In this document: in pieces, positions 22,244-31,925 of the stretch
Numbering within the stretch: position 1 is the stretch's first letter
Layout of the letters: each line of letters opens with the position of its first letter
Assembly (NCBI GenBank): GCA_032164245.1
Contig: JAVMKO010000006.1
Span: forward strand, 39,892,319-39,956,318
From: Sternotherus odoratus
Taxonomy: Eukaryota; Chordata; Testudines; Kinosternidae
Direction of reading: 5' to 3'
Length of the DNA: 64,000 nucleotides
Position numbers and translations under genes: made by a program
The notes under the pieces: model-generated
The model's database searches: none
The model's input: the letters and a program-made list of their open reading frames with translations, nothing else
Told to the model about the DNA's origin: nothing

Positions 22244-23045
22244 CCTCTTCCTTCCAAAGGATTTTTTTGAGGGAACCTTTATATTCATAAAAATGAAACA
22301 TTAAATCATGCAGTCGTTATATCTGTATAAAGCAATAACACCAGTTTAACCACCTTGAAGTGTGGCCTGCACTATATTCTCAATTTAATATTAAGCACTC
22401 AGGAGAATGTAGGAAAGATTACCTTTGCTACAGTTTTATTCAGTGTCTAATAACTTTGATAGATGTATTGGATACAGTACTGGTTTACAGAGGTTTTGTA
22501 CATTTTTAAGACATTCATGTGTCTAAATATCTTCCAGAAATATTTTTTTCTGCGCCATATGACCTTGTTTTATCCTCTAGATTTTCTAGGAGCTGTGGTA
22601 TTGTGAGGACTTTATCAACTCAGACAAAATCTTCTACTGTAGCACAGTTTCTTCAACTGTGTAAATGTTTGAAACTCTGAGTACACCTTTTCAACACTAC
22701 ACATGAATGAGTACAATTGCATATCCTTTAAAGTACTGTACCAGTGCTGGCTGGAAGTATTCGGTCTGAGTTTATTAAGTAGATATTTATTTAGCATTCA
22801 AAGTAATTTGTGAATTTGTTTTGTATTTATAAAATTTGTATGTGGGGGGGATAAGAGTTCCTTAACTTTTTTAATTTTTCCTCCTGTGTTTTGTTTATTC
22901 CTCTAACTTCCCAATGATCAGTTGATAAAATAATACCCTCTCCTTTCGCTGGCATTCTTCTAGCAACAAGTAACTTGCAGGACTGTATTATAAGTTTCTA
23001 TGTACAACTTTCTAAGTGCACAAATAAAATGATACATTTTTCAAA
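22244..23045 (+). other. BAZ1A: BAZ1A 3' untranslated region
   Basis: AT-rich sequence following the stop, ending about 17 nt after the AATAAA at 23023-23028. The exact cleavage site is inferred. Confidence 0.8.
23023..23028 (+). terminator. BAZ1A: BAZ1A polyadenylation signal AATAAA
   Basis: Canonical hexamer about 780 nt after the stop, followed by a T-rich stretch. Confidence 0.8.
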
Positions 23046-23565
23046 TTTACTGTAGTCTGCCATCCTTACTCAGTCCACGGTCCCAGTCATTTCAGGTGGG
23101 AAGCTGCTTATATGAGAAAAGCAAGATTTGGCTTTGATGAAAATATACCTTAATAGCAGAACAATCCTTAAATATTTCCAGCAGTCTTGAACATAAGCGA
23201 ATCCCAGGGTCTTATCCCATCTCTTGTATACTTTTCTACACGAAGTTGTTGATGCAAACACCTTGAAAATATAGGCAGAACAGCTTTTTATTCTCTCAAA
23301 TAATGTAAAACTTCATAATGTTTAGTTACCTCAAATCTTTAAAACAGTCTTGAAATCCTTTTGCTTATTCTCTAAGGGTTTCATTTTTTCTTAAGTGTGG
23401 AATTAAATATATACTTTTAAAATGGAATTGGGTTGGTGACTTTAAACACTGGCATAAAGGAGGAAGGAGTTTTTAAAGCAATATTTTTCAAGTTTGGTAT
23501 TCACCAAGAGCCAGGAATGTCACAGGGCAGAGAAGAGCAGTGGGTATATCTGGAATCATGCAGTT
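23046..23565. other. Spacer between BAZ1A and DIRS copy 1
   Basis: AT-rich; no gene seen. The last three bases, GTT (23563-23565), are the insertion trinucleotide of the DIRS element. Confidence 0.6.
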
Positions 23566-23745
23566 CTTCTTCGAGTGATTGCTCACATGCATTCCACTAT
23601 AGGTTAGGCACGCGCTGCGGGCCTGGTTGCCGGGTAGATTTTCCCCTAGCTGCAGACTGGGTGAGCAGGGAGCCCCCTGGAGTGGCGCCACTGAGGCACT
23701 CTATAAGTACCCCTGCGACACAGTCTGGCCCTCAGTTCCTTCTTT
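23566..23745 (+). repeat. Left inverted terminal repeat of DIRS copy 1
   Basis: Begins CTTCTTCGAGTGATTGCTCA and continues through CACTATAGG to GTTCCTTCTTT. Its inner 150 bp is the exact reverse complement of 29501-29650. Confidence 0.93.
23701..23709 (+). promoter_or_regulatory. TATA-like box in DIRS left terminal repeat
   Basis: CTATAAGTA sits inside the terminal repeat, about 400 nt before the open Gag frame. As the repeat is inverted, a mirror TATA faces inwards from the right end on the - strand. Promoter function is inferred. Confidence 0.5.
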
Positions 23746-24099
23746 ACCGCTCGAGCTGGTAGTCGGAAGAGGAGTTCTGCTTTTCAGCGTTCTCCTTATC
23801 TCCTAGCTAGTCGATTGTTCTCTTAATTGTTCGTTGTTAGCAGTTGTTGTTAGTTAGTTTACATAGTCTTTGTAGTGTAAAGAGTCAGTGCAGGGGTTTT
23901 TCCCTGCTGCCGGAGCCTCTGTCTTCAAGGCTCCGGGATTCAAGCACTCAGAGTGTGGGAAGCCTACGCCTGTGGGAGACCCACACTCTAAGTGCCTCTC
24001 AAGTGCCTGGTAAGTGCACTTGGCAGTTTCTTCCTAGATCTGCAGTACCTTCAGCCCAGGACCCGCAAAGACAGGGAATCCCGCTTGCGGCACGTCCTG

Positions 24100-26382
24100 A
24101 TGGAGGCGGCCCCGGACTCCAGTGCGGCACCGGACCCCGCACCCAAACCGCCGAGAGCCAAGCCTCGGCACCGGTCGCGCTCCCCCAGCACCAAGCGGAA
24201 GAGGAGCGCTCCACTTCGCCCTGCTCCGGACCGCGTCCAGCCGTCGGTACCAGTGCCGCGACCTCAGCCTTCTCCGGGGAGCCGACCTGAGGAAGAGCCG
24301 CCAGCACCCGCACCGCTGACTCCGGCGCCGCAGGAGGCCCCGTCGAGTCCGGTGCCAGTGGTCTTGCCACTTGGGGTGCCAACTCCGCAGCAGCTTCCCT
24401 CCATGATGGAGGCGTGTACTGCTGCGAGAGGGTTGCTTGCCGGGGACGCCCCGCAGCAACAAGTCCGGTCGATGGGCAGGCCGCCCATGACCGAGGCAGA
24501 GATCGCGTGTCGGAGCCCGGCAGGGCATGGACACCGCTCGATCTCGCAGCGCCGACCAGACTCCCGGCAACGGTCACCCGCCTGGCTCCGGTCGCAGTCT
24601 CGGCGCTGCAAGGAGTTGAGACCCTGCTCAAGGTCTCCTCCTGGCCGTTCGCGCCACTCGCGCTCTGGCCGCCGATCAGAGTCCCGGCACCCTGGTAAGG
24701 GCCGGTCGTACTCTCGGCACCGGTCGCACTCCCGGCACCGGTCCCTCAGCTGGCGCCGAGACCGTCCGAGACGTCGCTCCACAAACCGCTCCGCGTCCAG
24801 GCACTGCTCGTCGTCTCGGCACCGAACCCCGTCGCGGCGCCGAAGGTCCTCCCGGTACCGATCATCGTCTCGGCACCGAGACTCCCCGAGGCGGCACCGT
24901 TCAGGTAGCCACGATTCCTTGGATGGGCACCATACCGCCCGGTACCGGTCGAGAAGCCCACGGCACCGGGAGTGTAGAGAGCAGCACCGGACCCCGTCGC
25001 GGCGCCGAAGGTCCTCCCGGTACCGATCATCGTCTCGGCACCGAGACTCCCCGAGGCGGCACCATTCAGGTAACCACGATTCCTCGGATGGGCACCATAC
25101 CGCCCGGTACCGGTCGAGAAGCCCACGGCACCGGGAGCGTCGAGAGTCCGCCGGCACGCGGGCCCCTCGCTCGGCGGGACCAGTCCAAGTCACCCAGAAC
25201 CCTGCCTGGTCAGAGTGGGCGGCATGGGGGTACGATCGGCCCCGGGAAACCCAGTCTGAACCCGGGTTCCCGGTGAGCTCAGAGGGTCCAGTGGACGTGC
25301 TGGCAGGACCATCATCGGCAGTCCAGCCCTCCACGGTACGTAGCCCTATGGAGCCGGGTCCCTACGCCTCCCCCGTAGGGGTAGAGGCAGTGGTGGGCAC
25401 TTCATCAACTAGCCCGCCCGCCTTGGACCTCTCCAGTTACCAACATCTCCTCCAGGCAGTTGCTAAAAACATGAACCTGCCTTTGGAAGAGGTCCCAGTG
25501 GTGGACGACCCGGTCACCACCATGTTAACTAAGGGCACTCCGGCACGGGTGGCAGTGCCGTTCATTAATACTATTAAACTCCACACGGCGGTAATTTGGA
25601 AGACCCCCGCCTCTATCTCCCCCACTGCTCGTGGGGTGGAGAAGTGTTATTTTGTCCCAGCCAAGGGATATGAATACTTGTATGTTCACCCCACGCCCTC
25701 CTCCCTGGTGGTGGACTCTGTTAATAACAAGGAGCGCCACGGGCAGGAGGCGCAGGTCCCCAAGGCCAAAGAGGCCAAAAGGTTGGACCACTTCGGCAGG
25801 AAAGTTTATTCCTCCGGGGGCCTACAACTCAGAGTCGCCAACCATCAGGCACTCCTGAGTAGGCACCATTTTGACACGGTGGAGGCCCTTACTAAATTTG
25901 AGACTGCTCTCCCGCAGGAGGGCAAACAGGAGTTCAGGGCCCTATTGCTCCAAAGCAGGGACGTATCTCGTCATGCCCTGCAAGCGGCCCTGGACTCGGC
26001 CGACTCTGCAGCCCGAACAATGGCCTCGGGCATTGCCCTCCGCCGGGCAGCATGGCTCTCGTCATCCAACCTAGCCCCGGCCATGCAATTTAAAATCCAG
26101 GACCTCCCCTTTGAGGGACAGTCCCTCTTCTCGGAGGATACGGATGCCCGTCTCCAGGCCCTCAAGGACAGGGGGGTAACCCTCAAAGGCCTGGGCATGC
26201 ACACCCCAGGTCCACAGAGGCGTCCCTTCATCCCGCCACGCAGGAAATTCTTCCCACCTGCGCGCCCGCCCCAGGACTCCTCCCTCAGGAGAAGCCGCCC
26301 TTACCGCCGGCGGCAAGGGCCTAGGCAGGGCGGGAAACAACAAGGCTCTAAGCCTTCCCAGGGGCCCAAATCCAACTTTTGA
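24100..26382 (+). pseudogene. DIRS copy 1 Gag-like protein, N-terminally broken
   Basis: The frame is open from 23992, immediately after an in-frame TAA (23989-23991); the first AUG is at 24100. Relative to copy 2 the start codon is changed and compensating indels replace the Cys-rich N-terminus with unrelated residues. The rest is intact: a Pro-rich segment, a long Arg/Ser domain of SRHRS-type repeats (about residues 190-390 of the open frame), then a conserved C-terminal domain with PVTTMLTKGTPARVAVPFIN and a basic tail. A 165-bp tandem duplication (24819-24983 and 24984-25148) lengthens the Arg/Ser domain by 55 residues compared with a single unit. Function in particle assembly is inferred from position. 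Confidence 0.85.
24819..25148 (+). repeat. 165-bp tandem duplication in the Gag Arg/Ser domain
   Basis: Two direct units of 165 bp encode near-identical 55-residue blocks (starting HRTPSRRRRSSRYRSSSRHR). The length is a multiple of three so the frame is kept. Copy 2 lacks this arrangement. Confidence 0.85.
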
Positions 26383-28300
26383 TGGTGCGCCCGAGGGCAG
26401 TTCACCAATCATAAACCTGGATCCTCCCTTTGGAGACCGTCTGTCCTACTTCCGCCGTGCATGGTCAGACATTACATCAGACCAGTGGGTCCTCCGCACG
26501 GTGGAGGTGGGATATTCGCTCCAGCTCTCCTCCACTCCTCCCACCCACCCACCCTCCTCGTCCCTCTTCAGGGACCCCTCTCACGAGCAACTCCTCGTAC
26601 AGGAGGCGAGGTCGCTCCTCGCACTGGGAGCCATCGAGCCCGTACCGCAGGAGTTCAGGGGGAAGGGGTTCTACTCCCGCTACTTCCTGATCCCCAAGGC
26701 GAAAGGGGGCCTCCGGCCCATCCTGGACCTGCGCGAACTCAACACCTACATGATCAGGTTCAAGTTCCGCATGGCCACCTTGGGCACTATCATTCCCTCT
26801 CTGGATCCGGGAGACTGGTTCGCTGCCCTCGATATGAAGGACGCTTACTTTCACGTGAGCATCAAACCCTCACACAGACGTTACCTCCGCTTCCTGGTAG
26901 CGGGGGAACACTATCAGTTTGCCGTCCTACCCTTCGGCCTGTCCACCGCACCCAGGGTGTTCACAAAGTGTATGGCGGTAGTAGCGGCATTCCTTCGGCG
27001 CCGCGGGGTACACTTATACCCGTACCTCGACGATTGGTTGATCCGAGGCACCTCCAGGGACCAAGTGTCAGCTCATGTGCGGCTCGTTATCAGCACGTTC
27101 GACCGCTTGGGAATCCTTCTCAACAGGGAGAAGTCCACCCGGGAGCCTACCCAGAACATAGAGTTCATAGGAGCCCTACTAGACTCCACGGTAGCAAGGG
27201 CATCCCTGCCCCAGCCTCGGTTCCTCACTATCCAGTCAGCCATCAGACAGCTACGCAACTGTCCGATGACTACGGTCAAGGTCTTCCTCAGCCTGCTAGG
27301 TCACATGGTATCGTGCACTCATGTCATACAGCACGCCAGACTACGGCTACGCCCACTGCAGTCGTGGCTCGCGGTGGCCTACAGACCGAGAAGGGACAGT
27401 ATGGACGCCCTCCTCTCCATCCCCAGAGCCACCCTATCCGCTCTGGCTTGGTGGGAAGACCAGGACAATGTGTGCCAAGGGGTCCCCTTCCTTCCCCCCA
27501 GCCCGTCCATGTCCCTAGTGACGGACGCCTCATCGCTAGGGTGGGGAGCTCACCTAGGGGAACTCAGGACCCAGGGCCGCTGGTCGGAGTCAGACCTCTG
27601 CCTCCACATCAATATCAGGGAGCTGAGGGCCGTCCGGCTCGCGTGCCAGGCGTTCCGGGACACATTACGGGGTCACTGTGTAGCGGTGCTGACAGACAAC
27701 ACCACAGCCCAGTATTACATAAACAAGCAAGGCGGGGCCCGCTCCAGCCCCCTGTGTCAAGAGGCGATTCTCCTGTGGGAATTCTGTATAGCCCACGCTA
27801 TTCACCCGGTGGCCTCCTTCCTTCCCGGAATCCAGAACACCCTGGCGGACCGCCTCAGCAGATCCTTTATGACTCACGAGTGGTCCCTTCGGCCAGATGT
27901 CATCCGGCCGATCTTCCTGAGGCGGGGGTTTCCCCACATCGATCTCTTCGCCTCCAGACAGAACAGGAAGTGCCTCCAGTTCTGCTCCTTTCGAGGCAGC
28001 TCCCGGGGATCCCTGACAGATGCCTTTCTCCTACCCTGGACGGGGCACCTGTTCTACGCGTTCCCTCCGATCCCGCTTCTCCACAAGGTGATCCTGAAGA
28101 TCAGACGGGACAGGGCACACGTCATCCTCATAGCCCCGGCCTGGCCCAGGCAATGCTGGTATGCGTCCCTCCTCCAGCTGTCCAGGGCCCCTCCCATCAG
28201 CCTCCCGCTGTGGCCAGACCTGATCTCTCAGGATCACGGTCGCCTCCTGCACCCGGACTTGCGGTCCCTTCACCTCACAGCGTGGCTACTCCATGGCTGA
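26381..28300 (+). CDS. DIRS copy 1 reverse transcriptase, RNaseH and methyltransferase-like protein
   Basis: One open frame holds three domains. RT: the early ..KAKGGLRPILDLRELN block, then FAALDMKDAYFHV and the catalytic YLDDWLI. RNaseH: acidic residues in LVTDASS, IRELRAV, VLTDNTT and LADRLSR. C-terminal part: IDLFASRQNRK, DAFLLPWTG and YAFPPIPLL, the pattern annotated in DIRS elements as an N6-adenine methyltransferase-like domain. The frame is +1 relative to Gag and is open from the Gag stop onward, with no AUG before the RT core; a GTG at 26501 is not a credible start. It probably is made as a Gag fusion by +1 frameshifting at AAC TTT TGA. Confidence 0.92.
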   Translation, partial: DGAPEGSSPIINLDPPFGDRLSYFRRAWSDITSDQWVLRTVEVGYSLQLSSTPPTHPPSSSLFRDPSHEQLLVQEARSLLALGAIEPVPQEFRGKGFYSRYFLIPKAKGGLRPILDLRELNTYMIRFKFRMATLGTIIPSLDPGDWFAALDMKDAYFHVSIKPSHRRYLRFLVAGEHYQFAVLPFGLSTAPRVFTKCMAVVAAFLRRRGVHLYPYLDDWLIRGTSRDQVSAHVRLVISTFDRLGILLNREKSTREPTQNIEFIGALLDSTVARASLPQPRFLTIQSAIRQLRNCPMTTVKVFLSLLGHMVSCTHVIQHARLRLRPLQSWLAVAYRPRRDSMDALLSIPRATLSALAWWEDQDNVCQGVPFLPPSPSMSLVTDASSLGWGAHLGELRTQGRWSESDLCLHINIRELRAVRLACQAFRDTLRGHCVAVLTDNTTAQYYINKQGGARSSPLCQEAILLWEFCIAHAIHPVASFLPGIQNTLADRLSRSFMTHEWSLRPDVIRPIFLRRGFPHIDLFASRQNRKCLQFCSFRGSSRGSLTDAFLLPWTGHLFYAFPPIPLLHKVILKIRRDRAHVILIAPAWPRQCWYASLLQLSRAPPISLPLWPDLISQDHGRLLHPDLRSLHLTAWLLHG

Positions 28301-29349
28301 GAGGTCCTGAGCTCTTATGCTCAGCCGAGGTACAGAACGTCCTTCTGGGTAGTAGGAAACCATCCACCAGAAGTACCTATACCGCCAAGTGGACCCGTTT
28401 CTCTGCCTGGTGCACACAACATGACATCGTTCCAAGTGAGGCTATTATCCCACGCATATTGGACTACCTGTTAGGCCTCAGAAATCAGGGCCTTTCTACC
28501 TCTACTATCCGGGTCCACCTCGCTGCCATATCGGCTTTCCATCCGGGTCAGTCGAACCACTCAGTCTTCTCCGACCCTATGGTATACCGTTTCCTTAAGG
28601 GTCTAGATAAGCTGTACCCGAGCGTCAAGCGTCCCATTCCACCTTGGGATCTCAACCTTGTGCTCTCACGCCTCGCGATGCCCCCGTTCGAGCCCCTCGC
28701 CACGTGTTCCTTACTACACCTTTCCTGGAAGGTGGCATTCCTAGTAGCTATCACCTCGGCTCGTAGAGTGTCAGAGATCCGTGCACTGACCTCCGAGCCG
28801 CCCTACACTATCTTCCATAAGGACAAGGTTCAGCTACGTCCCCACCCGGCCTTCCTGCCTAAGGTGGTCTCTCCCTTCCATGTTAATCAAGACATTTGTC
28901 TCCCAGTCTTTTATCCTAAGCCACACACCTCTGGAAGGGAACAGCAATTACACACGTTGGACGTTAGGAGGGCTCTTGCTTTTTATTTAGATAGAACAAA
29001 GCAATTCAGGAAAACAACCCAACTTTTCGTGGCAGTTGCGGAGAGGATGAAGGGCCAGCCAGTTTCAGCCCAAAGGCTCTCCTCCTGGATTACCTCGTGC
29101 ATTCACACCTGTTATGAACTCGCGGACAAGCCGCTTGAGAGAGTAACAGCACACTCCACGAGAGCGCAGGCGTCCTCTGCGGCCTTCCGGGAGGGAGTCC
29201 CTATTACGGACATCTGCAGGGCGGCTACCTGGTCCTCCGTCCATACCTTCGCCGCCCACTACGCCATAGTCCAGCAGACCAGGGACGATGCGGCGTTTGG
29301 GTCAGCGGTCTTACGATCAGCAATGGGTCAACCCGACCCCACCTCCTAG
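28153..29349 (+). CDS. DIRS copy 1 tyrosine recombinase
   Basis: This is the integrase of DIRS elements: it joins the circular DNA copy to GTT-like target sites by site-specific recombination. I take AUG 28153 (398 aa), overlapping the RT frame by about 150 nt. The SAM-like N-terminal domain begins near GSRKPSTRSTYTAKWTRFSA. Catalytic residues visible are Arg in ITSARRVSEI, His-x2-Arg in AHSTRAQ and the nucleophile Tyr in FAAHYAIV. The frame stays open another 1.7 kb upstream (to 26461), but that part is overprinted on RT and looks unselected. Confidence 0.92.
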   Translation: MLVCVPPPAVQGPSHQPPAVARPDLSGSRSPPAPGLAVPSPHSVATPWLRGPELLCSAEVQNVLLGSRKPSTRSTYTAKWTRFSAWCTQHDIVPSEAIIPRILDYLLGLRNQGLSTSTIRVHLAAISAFHPGQSNHSVFSDPMVYRFLKGLDKLYPSVKRPIPPWDLNLVLSRLAMPPFEPLATCSLLHLSWKVAFLVAITSARRVSEIRALTSEPPYTIFHKDKVQLRPHPAFLPKVVSPFHVNQDICLPVFYPKPHTSGREQQLHTLDVRRALAFYLDRTKQFRKTTQLFVAVAERMKGQPVSAQRLSSWITSCIHTCYELADKPLERVTAHSTRAQASSAAFREGVPITDICRAATWSSVHTFAAHYAIVQQTRDDAAFGSAVLRSAMGQPDPTS

Positions 29350-29365
29350 GTATTGCTTGTAGTCA

Positions 29366-29464
29366 CCTATAGTGGAATGCATGTGAGCAATCACTCGAAG
29401 AAGAAAACAAGGTTACTTACCTGTAACTGTTGTTCTTCGAGATGTGTTGCTCACATCCATTCCA
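29366..29464. repeat. Internal complementary region of DIRS copy 1
   Basis: The left half is the reverse complement of the element's left end (CTATAGTGGAATGCATGTG...CTCGAAGAAG) and the right half that of its right end (AAAACAAGGTTACTTACC...). Together they spell the circle junction in reverse, as expected for the template that restores the ends. It starts 17 nt after the recombinase stop. Confidence 0.93.
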
Positions 29465-29500
29465 AACCCACCCTCCTTCCCCACTGTCGGTTTAGCCGGC

Positions 29501-29710
29501 AAAGAAGGAACTGAGGGCCAGACTGTGTCGCAGGGGTACTTATAGAGTGCCTCAGTGGCGCCACTCCAGGGGGCTCCCTGCTCACCCAGTCTGCAGCTAG
29601 GGGAAAATCTACCCGGCAACCAGGCCCGCAGCGCGTGCCTAACCTATAGTGGAATGGATGTGAGCAACACATCTCGAAGAACAACAGTTACAGGTAAGTA
29701 ACCTTGTTTT
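29501..29710 (-). repeat. Right inverted terminal repeat of DIRS copy 1
   Basis: Complement of the left repeat, longer by an extra outer segment ending ACAGGTAAGTAACCTTGTTTT. That extra segment contains a consensus 5' splice site on the + strand (CAG|GTAAGT at about 29691-29699). Confidence 0.93.
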
Positions 29711-30619
29711 TCTCTATACCAAACATGCATCTATGGCTTCGGATAAAGCAGAGTGGATGGGTCTTTGGAAGCTCCACACCTTCCCTCCCTGCTGTGGTGG
29801 TGGTATTTAATGTAGCTAGCAATGGAAAAATCTGTCCTATAGCTGCAGGCTCACACAGCAATTTGCCATCCCAAGTTACTGTTTCTGCTTTTGTGGTGCT
29901 TGGTTCATCTTTGGATGACATCTGGGGAAGTCTACTTTCCCCTAGAGCAGCATGTAGCCTTCTAGGGAAGGAGGGTAATAGGATGGGGGAGTGACCACCT
30001 AGGGGGTGAAGAGAGAGGTCACCACAGCAGAGCAAAAAGCTGGGGGAACAGCCCAAGACCAGGGGAGTCGTGTTTGCCTGTCCACCCCAATCCCAGCTAA
30101 ATTGGGTTGTTGCAAAAACATTGAGCCAAGGAAGGACTGCGATGGGGGTGTATGCAAAAGTCATAATTATTTTTACTTTCTCTGTGATAGAATTGGAACA
30201 CAGAGAAGGTAACCACTTATTTAAAAGACAAATAAAATTCAGTAGGCATTCTACTTTAATGTCCTTGCTCTCTCTTGGCCTGGCATTGAGCCACCACTTT
30301 GGCGACTTAAAACTGTGACAGTTAGGGCATCATCCCCATATATTCCAGTATGAAGGATGTGGGGGGAGGGGATAGGAGACATGGTGCATGTGCAGCCCCC
30401 AAAGACCCTGCTTTCCAAGGAGTTCTGTGTTCACACACTAAAGGAAACACTTTGCCTATGGCATGGCTCCATGCAGGCAGCCATCTCAAAGAATCACACT
30501 TACTACAGAAAGTAACTACACTCTAAACCAAGAAGTCCTAGGTCAAAATCTCTCAAGTGTGTATTGAGAAATCTATTAATACACTGTGAGACTGCAATAG
30601 TTTATTTAAAAAAAAGAAC
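29711..30619. other. Intergenic, nothing clear
   Basis: The 163-base open frame region at 29704-30212 shows no domain. No transposon terminus was set. Confidence 0.45.
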
Positions 30620-30850
30620 AACCTTGGTGCTAAAATTTAAAAACAGTATGGGGGTGAGGAAAGTTGCACAGTGGGATAGCTACTCATGGTGCACTGCTCT
30701 CTGCACTGATGCATAAATGCAAGTGCTGCTAGTAAGGATGCGCTCTGACACAGGGAGCATAGTGTGGACATGCACAATCAAATTAATTACTGCAGTGACT
30801 GTAGGTCAACTTAATGTAAGTTGACTTAATTTTGTAGTGTAGACATAAAT
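30620..30850. repeat. MITE fragment related to the 4-kb and 32-kb elements
   Basis: Contains CACAGTGGGATAGCTACTCA, then AAGTTGACTTAATTTTGTAG and TGTAGACATAAAT, matching the theme of the outer arms of the element at 3916-4628. Confidence 0.5.
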
Positions 30851-30869
30851 AAAATTAAATAAATGGAGA

Positions 30870-31059
30870 TATACCCATCTCCTAGAACTGGAAAGACCTT
30901 GAAAGCTCATCAAGTCCCGTCCCCTGCCTACACTAGCAGGACCAAGTACTGTCCCCTGACAGATTTTTTTTTTTTTTCCCCCCAGATCCCTAAAAGGATT
31001 GAACTTAACCCTGGGTTTAGCAGGCTAATGCTCAAACCACTGAGCTATCCCTCCCCCCT
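30870..31059 (-). mobile_element. tRNA-derived SINE of the Cry (cryptodire turtle) type
   Basis: On the - strand the head is a tRNA-like promoter: an A box within ATAGCTCAGTGGTTTGAGCA and a B box GGTTAAGTTCAATCC. The 3' body ends with a TCTCCTAGAACTGG-type phrase complement at about 30880. A T-run at 30961-30977 lies in the middle. The family is known from cryptodire turtles, giving the best taxonomic clue in the window. Confidence 0.85.
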
Positions 31060-31239
31060 GACATGTCCGCAGTCATCTTTTCTCATTTCAAAGATGTCAG
31101 CATCAACAGACTATATCTTCATCAAAGTCTCAACATAAAGAAAAAATATTCCAGTCAAAGCTTAAATGAAAGCAATATTCCTCTTTGTTGACTACAAGGC
31201 TTCAACTTTGATAGGACTGAAAGTTATGGACCAATTGGT

Positions 31240-31925
31240 GAGGATGTGTCCCTTTCTTTGTTTAAAGAAAGGCTAGCTCATTTCATTGACAACTGGAGAC
31301 TTACAGTGGACAAATGGGTACTAGATACTATAGGAAAAGGCTGTGTAATACAATTAGAAAATGTACCCCCTTTCATTTGACTCTACCCTTTCCTTTTCAG
31401 TTAAAGGTTCTTCTATGAGAAATTCAGATGGGTGCTGTCGTAAAGATGTTGAACTGTAGGATTAAGGATTTTATTGAAGATAGTTCCTGGTACAGAAGAA
31501 AAAATGGGAGTTTCTATCCGATTTTAGATTTAAGAAAATTGAATAGCTTCATTAGAAGTTCCAGTTTTGATGGCTAACCCTAGCTTCCATAATTCCCTTG
31601 CTTTCAGTTAAGGATTATTTCGCAACACTTGATTTCAAGGATGCATATTTCCATATATCTATCTGCCCAAATCAGCAGAAGCATCTTTGTTTTGTACTGA
31701 AAATGTCTTTGTCCCACTACACAGTCCTACAACATTTGGGCTTTTGAAAATGCCAAAAGTCCTTACAAAGTGCACATAACAGGGTCTTTGTTAATCATAT
31801 TTGGGCAATGGCTGCTAAAATCTTCATGTGCAGATCCCCTACTTCACATCCAGTTTATAATCTCCCTTGTTATGGACTTGGGACTGTTTCTGAACAGTCA
31901 TATCTCCGCCCAAACTCCAGAGAAT
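31240..31925 (+). mobile_element. Old DIRS reverse-transcriptase fragment
   Basis: Broken + strand frames encode HFIDNWRLTVDKWVLDT (the segment before RT), PILDLRKLNSFI and FATLDFKDAYFHISI, all RT landmarks of DIRS. Several stops and indels and an AT-rich composition mark it as far older than the two full copies. Gag, recombinase and terminal repeats are absent. Confidence 0.8.

Larger units (their letters stand above)
23566..29710 (+). mobile_element. DIRS retrotransposon, copy 1 (about 6.15 kb)
   Basis: The element runs from CTTCTTCGAG to AACCTTGTTTT and replicates through a circular DNA intermediate integrated by a tyrosine recombinase. In order: left inverted terminal repeat (23566-23745), Gag-like frame with lost start, RT-RNaseH-methyltransferase frame, tyrosine recombinase, internal complementary region (29366-29464) and right inverted terminal repeat (29501-29710). 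No target duplication is present; the left flank is GTT. The two terminal repeats match base for base over about 150 bp. Gag lacks its AUG and Cys-rich N-terminus, so this copy probably cannot move unaided. Confidence 0.95.

Noticed and set aside
24264..25334. 356-codon open frame on the - strand opposite the DIRS Gag
   Set aside because: It is the antisense shadow of the Arg/Ser repeats (reads Cys/Arg-rich) and has no independent support.
26461..28152. N-terminal 560 codons of the recombinase frame as a protein domain
   Set aside because: It overprints RT, is Pro/Gly-rich without a recognisable fold, and diverges strongly between the two copies while RT is conserved.
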